Positions 7,914 through 15,447 of a stretch of DNA of 64,000 nucleotides are shown here, piece after piece (the stretch's first letter is position 1; the number at the start of each line of letters is the position of its first letter). Source of the DNA: Aureliella helgolandensis. Its GTDB lineage: Bacteria; Planctomycetota; Planctomycetia; Pirellulales; Pirellulaceae. The stretch covers positions 1,550,001-1,614,000 of the forward strand of contig NZ_CP036298.1 of assembly GCF_007752135.1 (NCBI RefSeq). The letters are read 5' to 3'. Position numbers and translations under genes: made by a program. The notes beneath the pieces were generated by a model. That model had not been told where the DNA came from, did no database searches, and was given only the letters and a program-made list of their open reading frames with translations.

Positions 7914-8837
7914 ATGTCACTCCACACTGCCTACGCAATCAAACACGGCACCACAGTGCTCTCCGGCCTGCAGGGACTGAACGTGTCCACCAATCCGGAA
8001 GTGCAAAACAACGTCGGTATCGGTTCGCCGTTTCCGCAGTTTGCCGCGATCGTCGCCCAGAAACCTCGCGATGCCTTCGGATCGACGATGGTTGCCCAGG
8101 CCCTGGCTCTGACTGGATCCACCGGCGCGAAGATCGACGCCAGTAATCCACTCGTCGGCTACTTCGCCAAACTCGACGTTGACGGACTCCCACTCTCCGG
8201 ATCGGTCCACCGGTCCTATACGTCCAATCGTGGCGTGATCGTCCCCCGTCGACTAACTTGCTCCCACCGCCAGGCCGCCCGCCTCGACATGGAGGCGATC
8301 CTATTCTCTTCCGACGGGGCCGCTCATCCATTGGTCATCGCTGACGATGTCGCTCTGCCGACTTTGGTCGTGGCCAACGTCGAACATACACTCGGGCCAA
8401 TCTCTCTGGGTGTCACCGCTGGCGTGGTCGCGTTTGGTTGTGCGCAGTCTGTCACTATCGACTTTGGCCAGGGTGCCGAGGCCCTCGGATGCGACAGCGA
8501 CATCTTCGACACGCACATGCAGCAAACCGGCATCCGCCCAGTAATCACGCTCACCGGACTCGACGCGTCTGCGTTCGGAGCGTCCGGTGTGCCACCAGTC
8601 GGATTGAAGGTCGACCACACCGAGACGGCCATCTATCTCCGCAAGCGTGACGATGGAATCGGATTTGTGGCAGACGATACCGCCGAGCACATTAAGCTCA
8701 CCGCCAATGGCGTCGCTGTCGTGACGCAGCACACCGGCCAGGGTACCAGTCGTGCCGAGATCACAGTCCAAATCACCTGCTCTTGGGATGGCACCAACGC
8801 CCCCATCACTATCGATACCGCAGCGGAGCTCCCATAG
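7914..8837 (+). CDS. Putative phage tail tube protein
   Basis: The 307-residue product is rich in Thr, Val, Gly and Asp with alternating hydrophobic residues, as in beta-rich tail tube or tail fibre-base proteins. It has no signal peptide or membrane segment. Motifs such as LTGSTGAKIDASNPLVGYF and ITVQITCSWDGTNAPITID are beta-strand-like. It is followed directly by an 88-residue gene and a chaperone-like gene with a frameshift site; the gene before the tail chaperone pair in long-tailed phages is normally the major tail protein. That order is the main support for the call. I do not recognise the family from sequence alone. Confidence 0.5.
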   Translation: MSLHTAYAIKHGTTVLSGLQGLNVSTNPEVQNNVGIGSPFPQFAAIVAQKPRDAFGSTMVAQALALTGSTGAKIDASNPLVGYFAKLDVDGLPLSGSVHRSYTSNRGVIVPRRLTCSHRQAARLDMEAILFSSDGAAHPLVIADDVALPTLVVANVEHTLGPISLGVTAGVVAFGCAQSVTIDFGQGAEALGCDSDIFDTHMQQTGIRPVITLTGLDASAFGASGVPPVGLKVDHTETAIYLRKRDDGIGFVADDTAEHIKLTANGVAVVTQHTGQGTSRAEITVQITCSWDGTNAPITIDTAAELP

Positions 8838-8839
8838 TC

Positions 8840-9106
8840 ATGGCGAAAGCAAAATCCCAAAAATCCACGGAACCAACGGCCGCCGCCGCTCTATCCACCG
8901 ACACTGCAGAGCCGCAGATCTCGCCGGACGACATCAAAGTCGCCGTGCGATGCGTGTGCTGTGTGACTGGATGCGGCAGTAAAGAGGCAGCTGCCCGTGT
9001 GGCCAACATGTCCAGCCGCGACATTGCCAAGCTGGTGGCCGCCGAACGCAGCAACAATCGCCGCGCTGCCGTGCCCGTGCTCTATTCGCGACCCACTGCC
9101 GCTTAA
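8840..9106 (+). CDS. Small phage-module protein, unknown
   Basis: The ATG lies two bases after the stop of the tail-tube-like gene, implying translational coupling. The 88-residue product has a Lys/Ala/Ser-rich start, then VRCVCCVTGCGS (four cysteines close together), and a helical region around SSRDIAKLVAAERSNNRR. The Cys cluster could bind a metal. No family is recognised. Its position between the tail-tube-like and chaperone-like genes suggests a tail-assembly accessory role. Confidence 0.55.
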   Translation: MAKAKSQKSTEPTAAAALSTDTAEPQISPDDIKVAVRCVCCVTGCGSKEAAARVANMSSRDIAKLVAAERSNNRRAAVPVLYSRPTAA

Positions 9107-9129
9107 TTCCTCCCTCTCAAAGGTCCCCC

Positions 9130-9888
9130 ATGCTTTTGTTTTTCATCCCGGAGGCAAAAGCTGTCAGCGACCAGCTCCTCCGCGACCACGGACTCGACCG
9201 CATCATCCTCGCCGGTCGTCACCATCGCGAGACATTCCGCGGACCAAGCGGCGGCCAAGGCCTGCTAATTGCCGACGCCCGCACTCCAGCTGGAGCGCTG
9301 GAATACCTGGCTGATAAGCAGACTTGGTCGCCGCGTTTTGGATTCTCCTCACTGGTCGGCACGTTCAACGACAAGCCGCCCACCCCTCGCGAACTGCTCC
9401 GCGAGAAAACACTGCCCGGAGAATCGATCCGGATGGTCGACGGCCACGACTGGATCGTGCCGCTCCTACGCAACTGGCGGCCCGGAGAGACGCTCGACTT
9501 TTCTGCGACCCTCCCGCGAGTGATGCGGCAGTCTCCCGAGACTGGCAGCTTTGTCCTCGGCGACGTGGTGCCCCAATACTCGGCCATCTGGGAAACCTCC
9601 CTCGACATCGCCAACACGCTGCTAGCGCAACTGGCCAAAGATGGAGCCGCCGAGCTCAACGACGCGATCACGATGCAATTTGTGTGCGACTTGCTCGCGA
9701 TCAACTATACGGTCGACGCGTCGATCGTGTCGCACCTGCAGATCCTCACCCCCGAGTTGTCCGGCCGGATCATTACCTCGGCCCTGGACTGGGACACGTT
9801 GAGGGCCCATCTAAAAAAACTCCTCAGCCGCTCGACATCCGGCGGCACAAATTCCGACTCTGGTGCAACGCCGCCGACCGAGGCATAA
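9130..9888 (+). CDS. Tail assembly chaperone-like protein, zero-frame product
   Basis: The zero-frame product is 252 residues and ends in a low-complexity Ser/Thr/Gly tail (SGGTNSDSGATPP). The body is a soluble mixed alpha/beta protein without known motifs. Near its 3' end, seven A at 9813-9819 are read as A-AAA-AAA in the zero frame. A -1 shift there gives a 272-residue product ending at 9947. Its position after a tail-tube-like gene matches the G/GT chaperone pair of lambda-type phages. The next gene would normally be the tape measure, but here it is chromosomal; the tape-measure-like gene lies on the other strand at 3313-5226. The chaperone role is inferred from the frameshift and context, not from recognised homology. 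Confidence 0.6.
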   Translation: MLLFFIPEAKAVSDQLLRDHGLDRIILAGRHHRETFRGPSGGQGLLIADARTPAGALEYLADKQTWSPRFGFSSLVGTFNDKPPTPRELLREKTLPGESIRMVDGHDWIVPLLRNWRPGETLDFSATLPRVMRQSPETGSFVLGDVVPQYSAIWETSLDIANTLLAQLAKDGAAELNDAITMQFVCDLLAINYTVDASIVSHLQILTPELSGRIITSALDWDTLRAHLKKLLSRSTSGGTNSDSGATPPTEA

Positions 9889-9947
9889 CCACCGGCGATT
9901 ACTTTCCCACACCAGCCGAGTTGGCAATTTGGCACTACGCTCGCTAG
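9813..9947 (+). other. -1 ribosomal frameshift site and shifted C-terminal extension
   Basis: The slippery heptamer A-AAA-AAA occupies 9813-9819 in the reading phase needed for a -1 shift. A possible stem (GCCGC at 9827-9831 with GCGGC at 9842-9846) starts seven bases after it. The -1 frame then stays open to TAG at 9945-9947, adding 42 residues in place of the zero-frame 22. The shifted tail contains RRHKFRLWC and PTPAELAIWHYAR, which look more protein-like than the zero-frame low-complexity tail. The structure has not been tested. Confidence 0.65.
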
Positions 9948-9996
9948 GCTGCCCCCTCTCGAACTCGGCTTTTCCCACCTCTCCGATGTCACGCCC

Positions 9997-10026
9997 CACG
10001 CCAGCTCGCCCCCATGAGCTGGCGTG
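9997..10026. terminator. Perfect 11-bp inverted repeat after the phage plus-strand genes
   Basis: CACGCCAGCTC at 9997-10007 and GAGCTGGCGTG at 10016-10026 form a perfect stem with an 8-base loop, about 50 bp after the frameshifted stop. There is no T run, so it is terminator-like rather than a classical intrinsic terminator. It could also be a protein-binding palindrome at the edge of the island. Confidence 0.45.
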
Positions 10027-10479
10027 CACACTTACATACCCTCGTTTCGGCGCCGGTGTGCGCAAAAAATGCCATCGATGAACGGGCTACGCCCCGCAGG
10101 GCACCCCGCCGGGAGGGACCCGCCACCCGGGGGGCCCCTCCGACCCTCGGCCCGCCGCCCTCCCGCCTCGCTGGCCGCCGCCGTGCGACACGCGTGACAC
10201 ATATCCACTGACACGCGTGCGTTTGGCCCTGCGTTTTTTCGTTGACGGGCCGATCCTTGCCTCTCTGGAGGGGCGTTTCGCGGTTCCTGAAGCCCGCTAG
10301 CTAAAGAATGCTCGCCAGGAAGTAAGAAGTAAATTGGAGAGCGAATAAGATTGCAGAATGGAATTCCAGAGGTGGGGCGAGGCTGGCCGAGTGGGGCTGC
10401 CTCCCGCTTTCGCTCGTCGAATTTCTTAGCGATGTGGTTCTTGGTGCTGTGGTGCTTGGCTCAGTAGCTCCTGGCATCT
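10027..10479. other. Gene-free boundary between phage island and chromosome
   Basis: No convincing gene is seen. The part from about 10,085 to 10,185 is extremely rich in G and C. Two direct copies of GACACGCGTG lie at 10187-10196 and 10210-10219, each holding the palindrome CACGCGTG. No integrase core, tRNA or obvious attachment duplicate was seen. Confidence 0.5.
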
Positions 10480-11871
10480 TCACCGTTCGGCAGTGTAGAG
10501 TCCGCCGAAGTTGAAATGGCCCCAGCCATCTGTGGACTGATCGACGATTCGTAGAAATACTCGTCGCCCGATCCACTGGTCCGTATGGATCAGCTGGGGG
10601 CGAAGAGAATTGGAGTTAGTCGCGTTCTTCACTCGCAGCAATTCGCTTTGGGTCTCCGAGTCGATGAGGGCGAGGTAAAGCGTCTTGTCGGCACCCCCAG
10701 AGGTTGTCGCGTAATAGGATGCTTCGGTCACTTCGAATTCTGGCGACCGAATTTGCCCGGTGCGCGAGTCGTCGAACCCTTGCTGAAGTTCGGAGGTTCC
10801 AATGAAGTAATCGTGCAACGCATTAAAATCACTCCGCTTGGAATTGGTGAAGGGGCCCGGCAGATTGCCCGATTCTATCTTCCAACCCGCTCGCACGCTC
10901 GCCTCGTCAAACGACCACAGGGGGGGGCCGAGCTTGGGCTTCGGCAGCCATTTCAGCCGCGCTAGCTGAATTCCATCTAATTCCGGCGTGAGGGCGACGA
11001 TGAAGTCCTCGCCATCGTGATGCACGATCTCCGGTGCAGCGACGGCTAGACGCGTTGCCAGGTATCGCTCGTCCTGGTTGATGCCGAACATCTTCGGATC
11101 CTTCGAATGGTAGACGGTAGTGATGCCGTTGGTTCCGTAATGCTGCGTGCGGAAGAGGTAGAACCGACCGTTGCGCTGCACTACGTGCGGGCACTCCGCA
11201 GAGAATTTCCCGGTGGTGGTGAAACCTCCGAACGAGACCGTTGTCGAGTTGCTCCAAGTTTTGAAATCCTCTGTTGTGCGCACGTAAACGGCTCCTTGGT
11301 CGTTGGGGTATGCTGTGTAGTAGGCGTGCCACAGGTCGCCAACCTTGAGCATCGCGACATCGCGCGTATTGTTGCCAGCTCCTTCGGTGAACATGGCGGT
11401 CATTCCCGAGGGTTGAATGACTCGCTGAAAGACCTTTCCATCTTCACTGATTGCATGACAGATATTGTTCCAGTCTCCGTAGAACATGTGAAATTGTCCC
11501 CCCTCGCGAACGACATGCGGAGCCTGCAGGCCGCCAGCAACCTCGCCGACCGATGGATCCGATTCCATGGCGATGCCCATCGGCTTCCAGTTGGGTTGAG
11601 TCAGGCTTTCTCCTTCCCAGCGATGGAATAGTCGCGTGTGGCCACCGCATTTCGTGCGTCGAATGCATGACCAGGCTTGCCAGGTTCCGTCTGCTGCCTG
11701 CCAGACTCCAAAGTCCACCGGCTGTTGCTTCGGGCCGGTGAACTCCCCGAGATCAGGATTGCCGGCGATGCGAATCCATGGCCCCTGAATCGTCGGCACG
11801 AGTGTCTCGTCGGCGAATGCAGAGGGCGTCAGCAGGATCGTCAGCAACAAGGCGTAGGGGAAGCGGGGCAT
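10480..11871 (-). CDS. Secreted GH43-like five-bladed beta-propeller protein
   Basis: The 463-residue product starts with a signal peptide (MPRFPYALLLTILLTPSAFA). The body from about residue 25 to 320 shows repeated propeller-blade features such as AWSCIRRTKCGGHTRLFHRW, QFHMFYGDWNNICHAISEDG and LWHAYYTAYPNDQGAVYVRT. These are typical of the GH43/GH32-like glycoside hydrolase superfamily and related sugar-binding proteins. The C-terminal 130 residues form a separate beta-rich module with SPEFEVTEASYYATTSGGADKTL. Catalytic acids cannot be assigned without an alignment, so it may be an enzyme or only a binder. It lies 43 bp downstream of the FadR-type regulator on the same strand and beside sugar uptake and oxidation genes, so extracellular glycan use is inferred. 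Confidence 0.7.
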   Translation of the reverse strand: MPRFPYALLLTILLTPSAFADETLVPTIQGPWIRIAGNPDLGEFTGPKQQPVDFGVWQAADGTWQAWSCIRRTKCGGHTRLFHRWEGESLTQPNWKPMGIAMESDPSVGEVAGGLQAPHVVREGGQFHMFYGDWNNICHAISEDGKVFQRVIQPSGMTAMFTEGAGNNTRDVAMLKVGDLWHAYYTAYPNDQGAVYVRTTEDFKTWSNSTTVSFGGFTTTGKFSAECPHVVQRNGRFYLFRTQHYGTNGITTVYHSKDPKMFGINQDERYLATRLAVAAPEIVHHDGEDFIVALTPELDGIQLARLKWLPKPKLGPPLWSFDEASVRAGWKIESGNLPGPFTNSKRSDFNALHDYFIGTSELQQGFDDSRTGQIRSPEFEVTEASYYATTSGGADKTLYLALIDSETQSELLRVKNATNSNSLRPQLIHTDQWIGRRVFLRIVDQSTDGWGHFNFGGLYTAER

Positions 11872-11914
11872 GGGGGTCTCACCGTGGAAAGAGGGTTGGA
11901 AAGTGATCAGTGTG

Positions 11915-12610
11915 CTACGATGCGTTTGGCTGGATCTTGCGGGTCATGCTGTATCGCAGGTGCGATTCCATCTCCACGCGAGCGCGATCGGTATCGGAAT
12001 CTCGAATTGCTTCGACAATGGATTCGTGAGCAAGGATGGCCCGCTGGCTGCGGTCCGAGTCATTCCGGCAGCTCTCCTTCTGCGCGAAGGCTACAAAGCC
12101 AGCCAATGCTTCCAGCAGCACCGGGAACAGCGGGTTGTCGGCCGCTCGGGCGATCTCGAGATGGAACTCCAAGTCGATTTGCTGTGCTTCCGCGTCGGCG
12201 GAGGTCATCGCTTGCCGGAAACGCTGCAACAATATTTCTAGCTTGCCAAGATGCGCGTCCGTTCGCCGTCGCGCAGCCAACGCGACTGTCTGAGATTCAA
12301 TGGCCAGGCGGACTTCAAACACTTGGTCAAACGTCCGTTGGCCACCGGACGAGAGCATCAACGGCAAGAGGTAGCCGAGCGTTTCCGAGTCGATGGATTT
12401 AACGCGCGTTCGCCGACCATGCCCAATGTCGACGACACCCAACCCACGCAGCATCGACAGGGCTTCGCGAATCGCAATGCGACTCACCCCAAACTCATCA
12501 ATCAGTGCACGCTCGCTCGGGATCGTGCTGCCTGTCTCCCAGACGCCTGACCTGACATTCTGGAGCATGTGGTGGAAAACTGTTTCCGTAGACGTCGTTG
12601 AACTGACCAT
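11915..12610 (-). CDS. FadR-subfamily GntR transcriptional regulator
   Basis: This 231-residue regulator has a winged helix at residues 10-75: GSTIPSERALIDEFGVSRIA followed by REALSMLRGLGVVDIGHGRR, the GntR signature. An all-helical FCD effector domain follows (about 95-225). The metal-ligand-type histidines of FCD proteins are visible in LEFHLEIARAADNP and MESHLRYSM, along with the AHESIVEAIRD segment. FCD regulators typically sense sugar acids or other organic acids and repress nearby catabolic genes. The gene diverges from the dehydrogenase-symporter genes, and a TGGT-N3-ACCA palindrome lies in the shared upstream region. It is followed by the GH43-like gene on its own strand. Confidence 0.9.
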   Translation of the reverse strand: MVSSTTSTETVFHHMLQNVRSGVWETGSTIPSERALIDEFGVSRIAIREALSMLRGLGVVDIGHGRRTRVKSIDSETLGYLLPLMLSSGGQRTFDQVFEVRLAIESQTVALAARRRTDAHLGKLEILLQRFRQAMTSADAEAQQIDLEFHLEIARAADNPLFPVLLEALAGFVAFAQKESCRNDSDRSQRAILAHESIVEAIRDSDTDRARVEMESHLRYSMTRKIQPNAS

Positions 12611-12666
12611 CCGCCATTTCCTGAGGCTGTGTTATTGCGATGACGGTGACCCGTTTACCGGCTAGA

Positions 12667-12781
12667 GATCATACCAGTTGGTGTGCGGGTGTCAAGAAGT
12701 TATGGTTGTTTGCAGCGTATGGTCGTTGATTCGTCACGGGGAACTGCTATGCTGGTCATACCAGTTAACGGCAGTTAACGG
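12667..12781. promoter_or_regulatory. FadR-type operator region between divergent genes
   Basis: CTGGTCATACCAG at 12752-12764 is a perfect 5+3+5 palindrome matching the TGGT-N3-ACCA pattern of FadR-subfamily operators. A related half site with the same TCATACCAGTT core lies at 12669-12679. Directly after the palindrome, CAGTTAACGG occurs twice in tandem (12762-12771 and 12772-12781). The region sits between the regulator start (12610) and the dehydrogenase start (12816), so control of both directions is likely. Confidence 0.65.
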
Positions 12782-12815
12782 AAAGCAGTCACGTAGATTC
12801 AGCTGGAGCAAGGCC

Positions 12816-13541
12816 TTGCCAACGAGTCCTCTTAATCAACAAGTCGCCATCATTACCGGAGCATCGAGCGGGATTGGTGCTGGCGTAGCGGAAGAATTGA
12901 ATGCGGCCGGAATGAAGTTGGTGCTGACGGCCCGACGCGCCGACAGACTCAACGCTCTTGCGGCCGATCTGACGGATTGCGAAGTCGTGGCGGCAGATAT
13001 CGCCGACGCTGAGACCCCGCAAAAGCTCGTCGATCGGGCGATCGAAAAATTCGGTCGACTGGATGTCGTGTTCAATAGTGCGGGCGTCATGTTTTCGGGC
13101 ACCATTGATGAAGTGGACATCGATGAAATGTGCCGGATGGTGCGCGTCAATGCTGAAGCCGCAGTGCGAATGGCCTACACGGCCGTCAAGCATTTCCAGC
13201 AAGTCGGTTCGGGGCACCTCGTCAATGTTTCCAGTATTCTCGGAACGAAGGTGCGGCCTGGTGCAGGCGTCTATGCCGGTACCAAGCATGCCATCGAAGC
13301 ACTTTCGGAAGCGTTTCGAATGGAATTGGCCAAGACGAACGTTAAGGTCAGCTTGATTGAGCCGGGAGTCGTCGATACCGAGCTCCAGAGTCATTTCCTG
13401 GTACATCCGAAGGAGATGTTGGGAATCAAGCAACCGCTTCAATCCGCGGACATCGCGCGTTGCGTGCGTTTCGTGCTAGAGCAACCATCCCACGTCCGCA
13501 TACCGGTGATGATGGTGATCCCGGGCGAGCAGGCAATGTAG
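12816..13541 (+). CDS. Short-chain dehydrogenase/reductase
   Basis: The 241-residue frame starts best at TTG 12816, with GGAGCAAGG just upstream; the longer open frame begins inside the operator region and gives an implausible N-terminus. The Rossmann cofactor motif TGASSGIG is near residues 15-22, followed by the NSAG-type motif in VVFNSAG. The catalytic Ser lies in VNVSSILG, and Tyr/Lys in YAGTKHA. It is the classical SDR fold that oxidises or reduces alcohols with NAD(P). The arginine pair after the first strand (TARRADRL) suggests NADP use. It lies 22 bp before the symporter gene, so the pair is probably one transcript for uptake and oxidation of a sugar or polyol. Confidence 0.9.
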   Translation: MPTSPLNQQVAIITGASSGIGAGVAEELNAAGMKLVLTARRADRLNALAADLTDCEVVAADIADAETPQKLVDRAIEKFGRLDVVFNSAGVMFSGTIDEVDIDEMCRMVRVNAEAAVRMAYTAVKHFQQVGSGHLVNVSSILGTKVRPGAGVYAGTKHAIEALSEAFRMELAKTNVKVSLIEPGVVDTELQSHFLVHPKEMLGIKQPLQSADIARCVRFVLEQPSHVRIPVMMVIPGEQAM

Positions 13542-13563
13542 GGCGCTGACGCGAATTGAACTC

Positions 13564-15306
13564 ATGAATGTATTCGGGATCCATCTCGTCGACCTGCTGG
13601 TGCTGGCCGCCTATTTCGCAGTCATCCTCTATCTGGGCGTCTATCTGGGCGCGAAGAAAACGAAAACGCTGGGAGACTTTTTTGTCGCTGGTGGACGCTG
13701 GGGGCCGCTCGTCTCGTTTGTATTTGTGTTTGCGTCAGCGATTGCGGGGAATGAGGCCGTCGTCGTCAGTGGCCAATCGTATTCGAGTGGGCTTTCGGGG
13801 GTGTGGTATTGGTGGAGTTTTCTGTTCGCGACGCCCGTGTACTTCCTTTTCTCCACCTACTACCGGCGGGCTCGCGTTTACAATCTGGCTGAGTTTCTGG
13901 AGATGCGATACAGCCGCGCAGTTGCCGCGATGTACGCGGTCATCGCCGGTATCGTATGTGTGTTGTTCATCGGAATGTTCGTGCTGGCAATTGGGAAAAT
14001 ACTCGCCGGCTTCACAGACTTCCCTTTGCCCATCTGTGTTTGGACGATCTCGGTTATCGTCGCTGCTTATGTCTTTTCCGGCGGAATGATGTCGGCCTTG
14101 CTGACCGATCTGGTACAAGGGGTGATGTGTCTGGTGATCCTGGGGTTCGTGATGCTGCCGTTCGTTGGGCATGCTGCGGGTGGAATGAAAACGCTCCGGT
14201 CTTTGCCTGCTGAAACTTGGGATTTCATTGGCGAAGGCATGACGCTAACCACCGTCGTCGCGTTGAACGTGTCTGCCTTGGTGGGTGGAATCGCCGCGCC
14301 GTGGATCTACAGTTGGATTGCGGTGTCTCGCGATGAAAGAGCTGCCACGCAATGCGCTTGGGGCCACCTCTGGAAGCGAATCGTAACTCTCTTGTTCGCC
14401 GTCTACGGGATCTTCTTTGCAACGCTTGCTCCAGAGATGTCCGATCCAGAGCTTGCCTGGGGCGTGGTCATGAAAGAGGTGCTGCCAATTGGTGTTGGCG
14501 TGGTGGGCCTGATGATCGCAAGCTTCTTCGCGGCCGCCATGTCGTCGGCCGACACGTACGCCACAACATCGTCCGCCATGACCGTCGATTTTCTCTATCG
14601 CAAAGTCATCGCACCGCACAAGACGACTTCCCATTATCTCATGTCAGCCCGCTGTTGGGCTGTCGTGTCGATTTTCATCGCCGCTGCGTCAACGTCTTGG
14701 TTCGATCATATTAAAGATTACGTCAAGCTGTGCATGGCGATTTTGTCTTTCTTAGGCATTCCGATTTACTTCGGGGTGATCTGGCGTAGGGCAAACACAA
14801 CCGGCATGTGGGCTTCCATCCTGCTCGGGATCACGTCGCATCAAGTGATTACTCATCTACTGACCGGAGACGGACGTCTGTTTTCCGACGCGGATGCCGC
14901 CTTCGCGACCAGCGTTTTTGTGCCGACGCTGATGTCGCTCACCGGCATGTGGATCGGAAGCCTATTGGGGCCGGCCCAGAGTTCGCGGCAACTCGATCGG
15001 TTTTACGCCATCATGAATACGCCGATTGGCTCAGAGCAACGCTTGGTGGACGCGGGCATCAAGCTACCCTCGCTGGTCGATGCCGGATTGGTGGACGCAA
15101 CTGTCGAAGAGCTCAACGCCGAGAGGCTTAGCGCCATTACGCAATCCGATGCCGAGCAGAAATACTTTGGACCGCAAAGCAACATTGAACTTCGCCGCGA
15201 GCAAAACGCAACTTGGTACGTCCGAGGATTTGTACTCGTGACTTTATCCTGCGTGGGACTGGTCGTCGGCACTTGGTTCGTAACCCGTTTGCTTTTTGTT
15301 TGGTAA
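13564..15306 (+). CDS. Sodium:solute symporter (SSS family)
   Basis: The 580-residue inner-membrane carrier has at least twelve hydrophobic segments. The first is VDLLVLAAYFAVILYLGVY. The family landmarks are present: FFVAGGRWGPLVSFVFVFAS with an unwound first core helix, YYRRARVYNLAEFLEMRYS, and FFAAAMSSADTYATTSSAM, the conserved SSAD segment of the sodium site. It is slightly longer than usual because of a C-terminal cytoplasmic segment (about 490-550) before a final helix (LVTLSCVGLVVGTWFVTRLL). SSS proteins import sugars, sugar acids, amino acids or acetate with sodium. The regulator, dehydrogenase and GH-like neighbours suggest a carbohydrate-derived substrate, but the exact one cannot be read from sequence. 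Confidence 0.9.
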   Translation: MNVFGIHLVDLLVLAAYFAVILYLGVYLGAKKTKTLGDFFVAGGRWGPLVSFVFVFASAIAGNEAVVVSGQSYSSGLSGVWYWWSFLFATPVYFLFSTYYRRARVYNLAEFLEMRYSRAVAAMYAVIAGIVCVLFIGMFVLAIGKILAGFTDFPLPICVWTISVIVAAYVFSGGMMSALLTDLVQGVMCLVILGFVMLPFVGHAAGGMKTLRSLPAETWDFIGEGMTLTTVVALNVSALVGGIAAPWIYSWIAVSRDERAATQCAWGHLWKRIVTLLFAVYGIFFATLAPEMSDPELAWGVVMKEVLPIGVGVVGLMIASFFAAAMSSADTYATTSSAMTVDFLYRKVIAPHKTTSHYLMSARCWAVVSIFIAAASTSWFDHIKDYVKLCMAILSFLGIPIYFGVIWRRANTTGMWASILLGITSHQVITHLLTGDGRLFSDADAAFATSVFVPTLMSLTGMWIGSLLGPAQSSRQLDRFYAIMNTPIGSEQRLVDAGIKLPSLVDAGLVDATVEELNAERLSAITQSDAEQKYFGPQSNIELRREQNATWYVRGFVLVTLSCVGLVVGTWFVTRLLFVW

Positions 15307-15447
15307 GCCGGGGCAGTTATAGAATTTCCCGTGAAGTCAACATCTGCCATGCCGGATTCTCCGCATGCAGTCAAGAAGAGTCACCCCGAACCTGGTCTGC
15401 GGCTACCGCCGTCGGACACTAGCCAAACCCAAGAAAGTAGTCCAACG

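Noticed and set aside
9324-9811. An independent gene in the -1 frame of the tail-chaperone-like gene
   Set aside because: The upstream part of this frame is Arg/Pro-rich and looks like a shadow; only the part after the slippery run looks protein-like, as expected for a frameshift extension.
10187-10219. Prophage attachment core
   Set aside because: The two GACACGCGTG copies lie only 13 bp apart on one side, with no partner at the other end in view.
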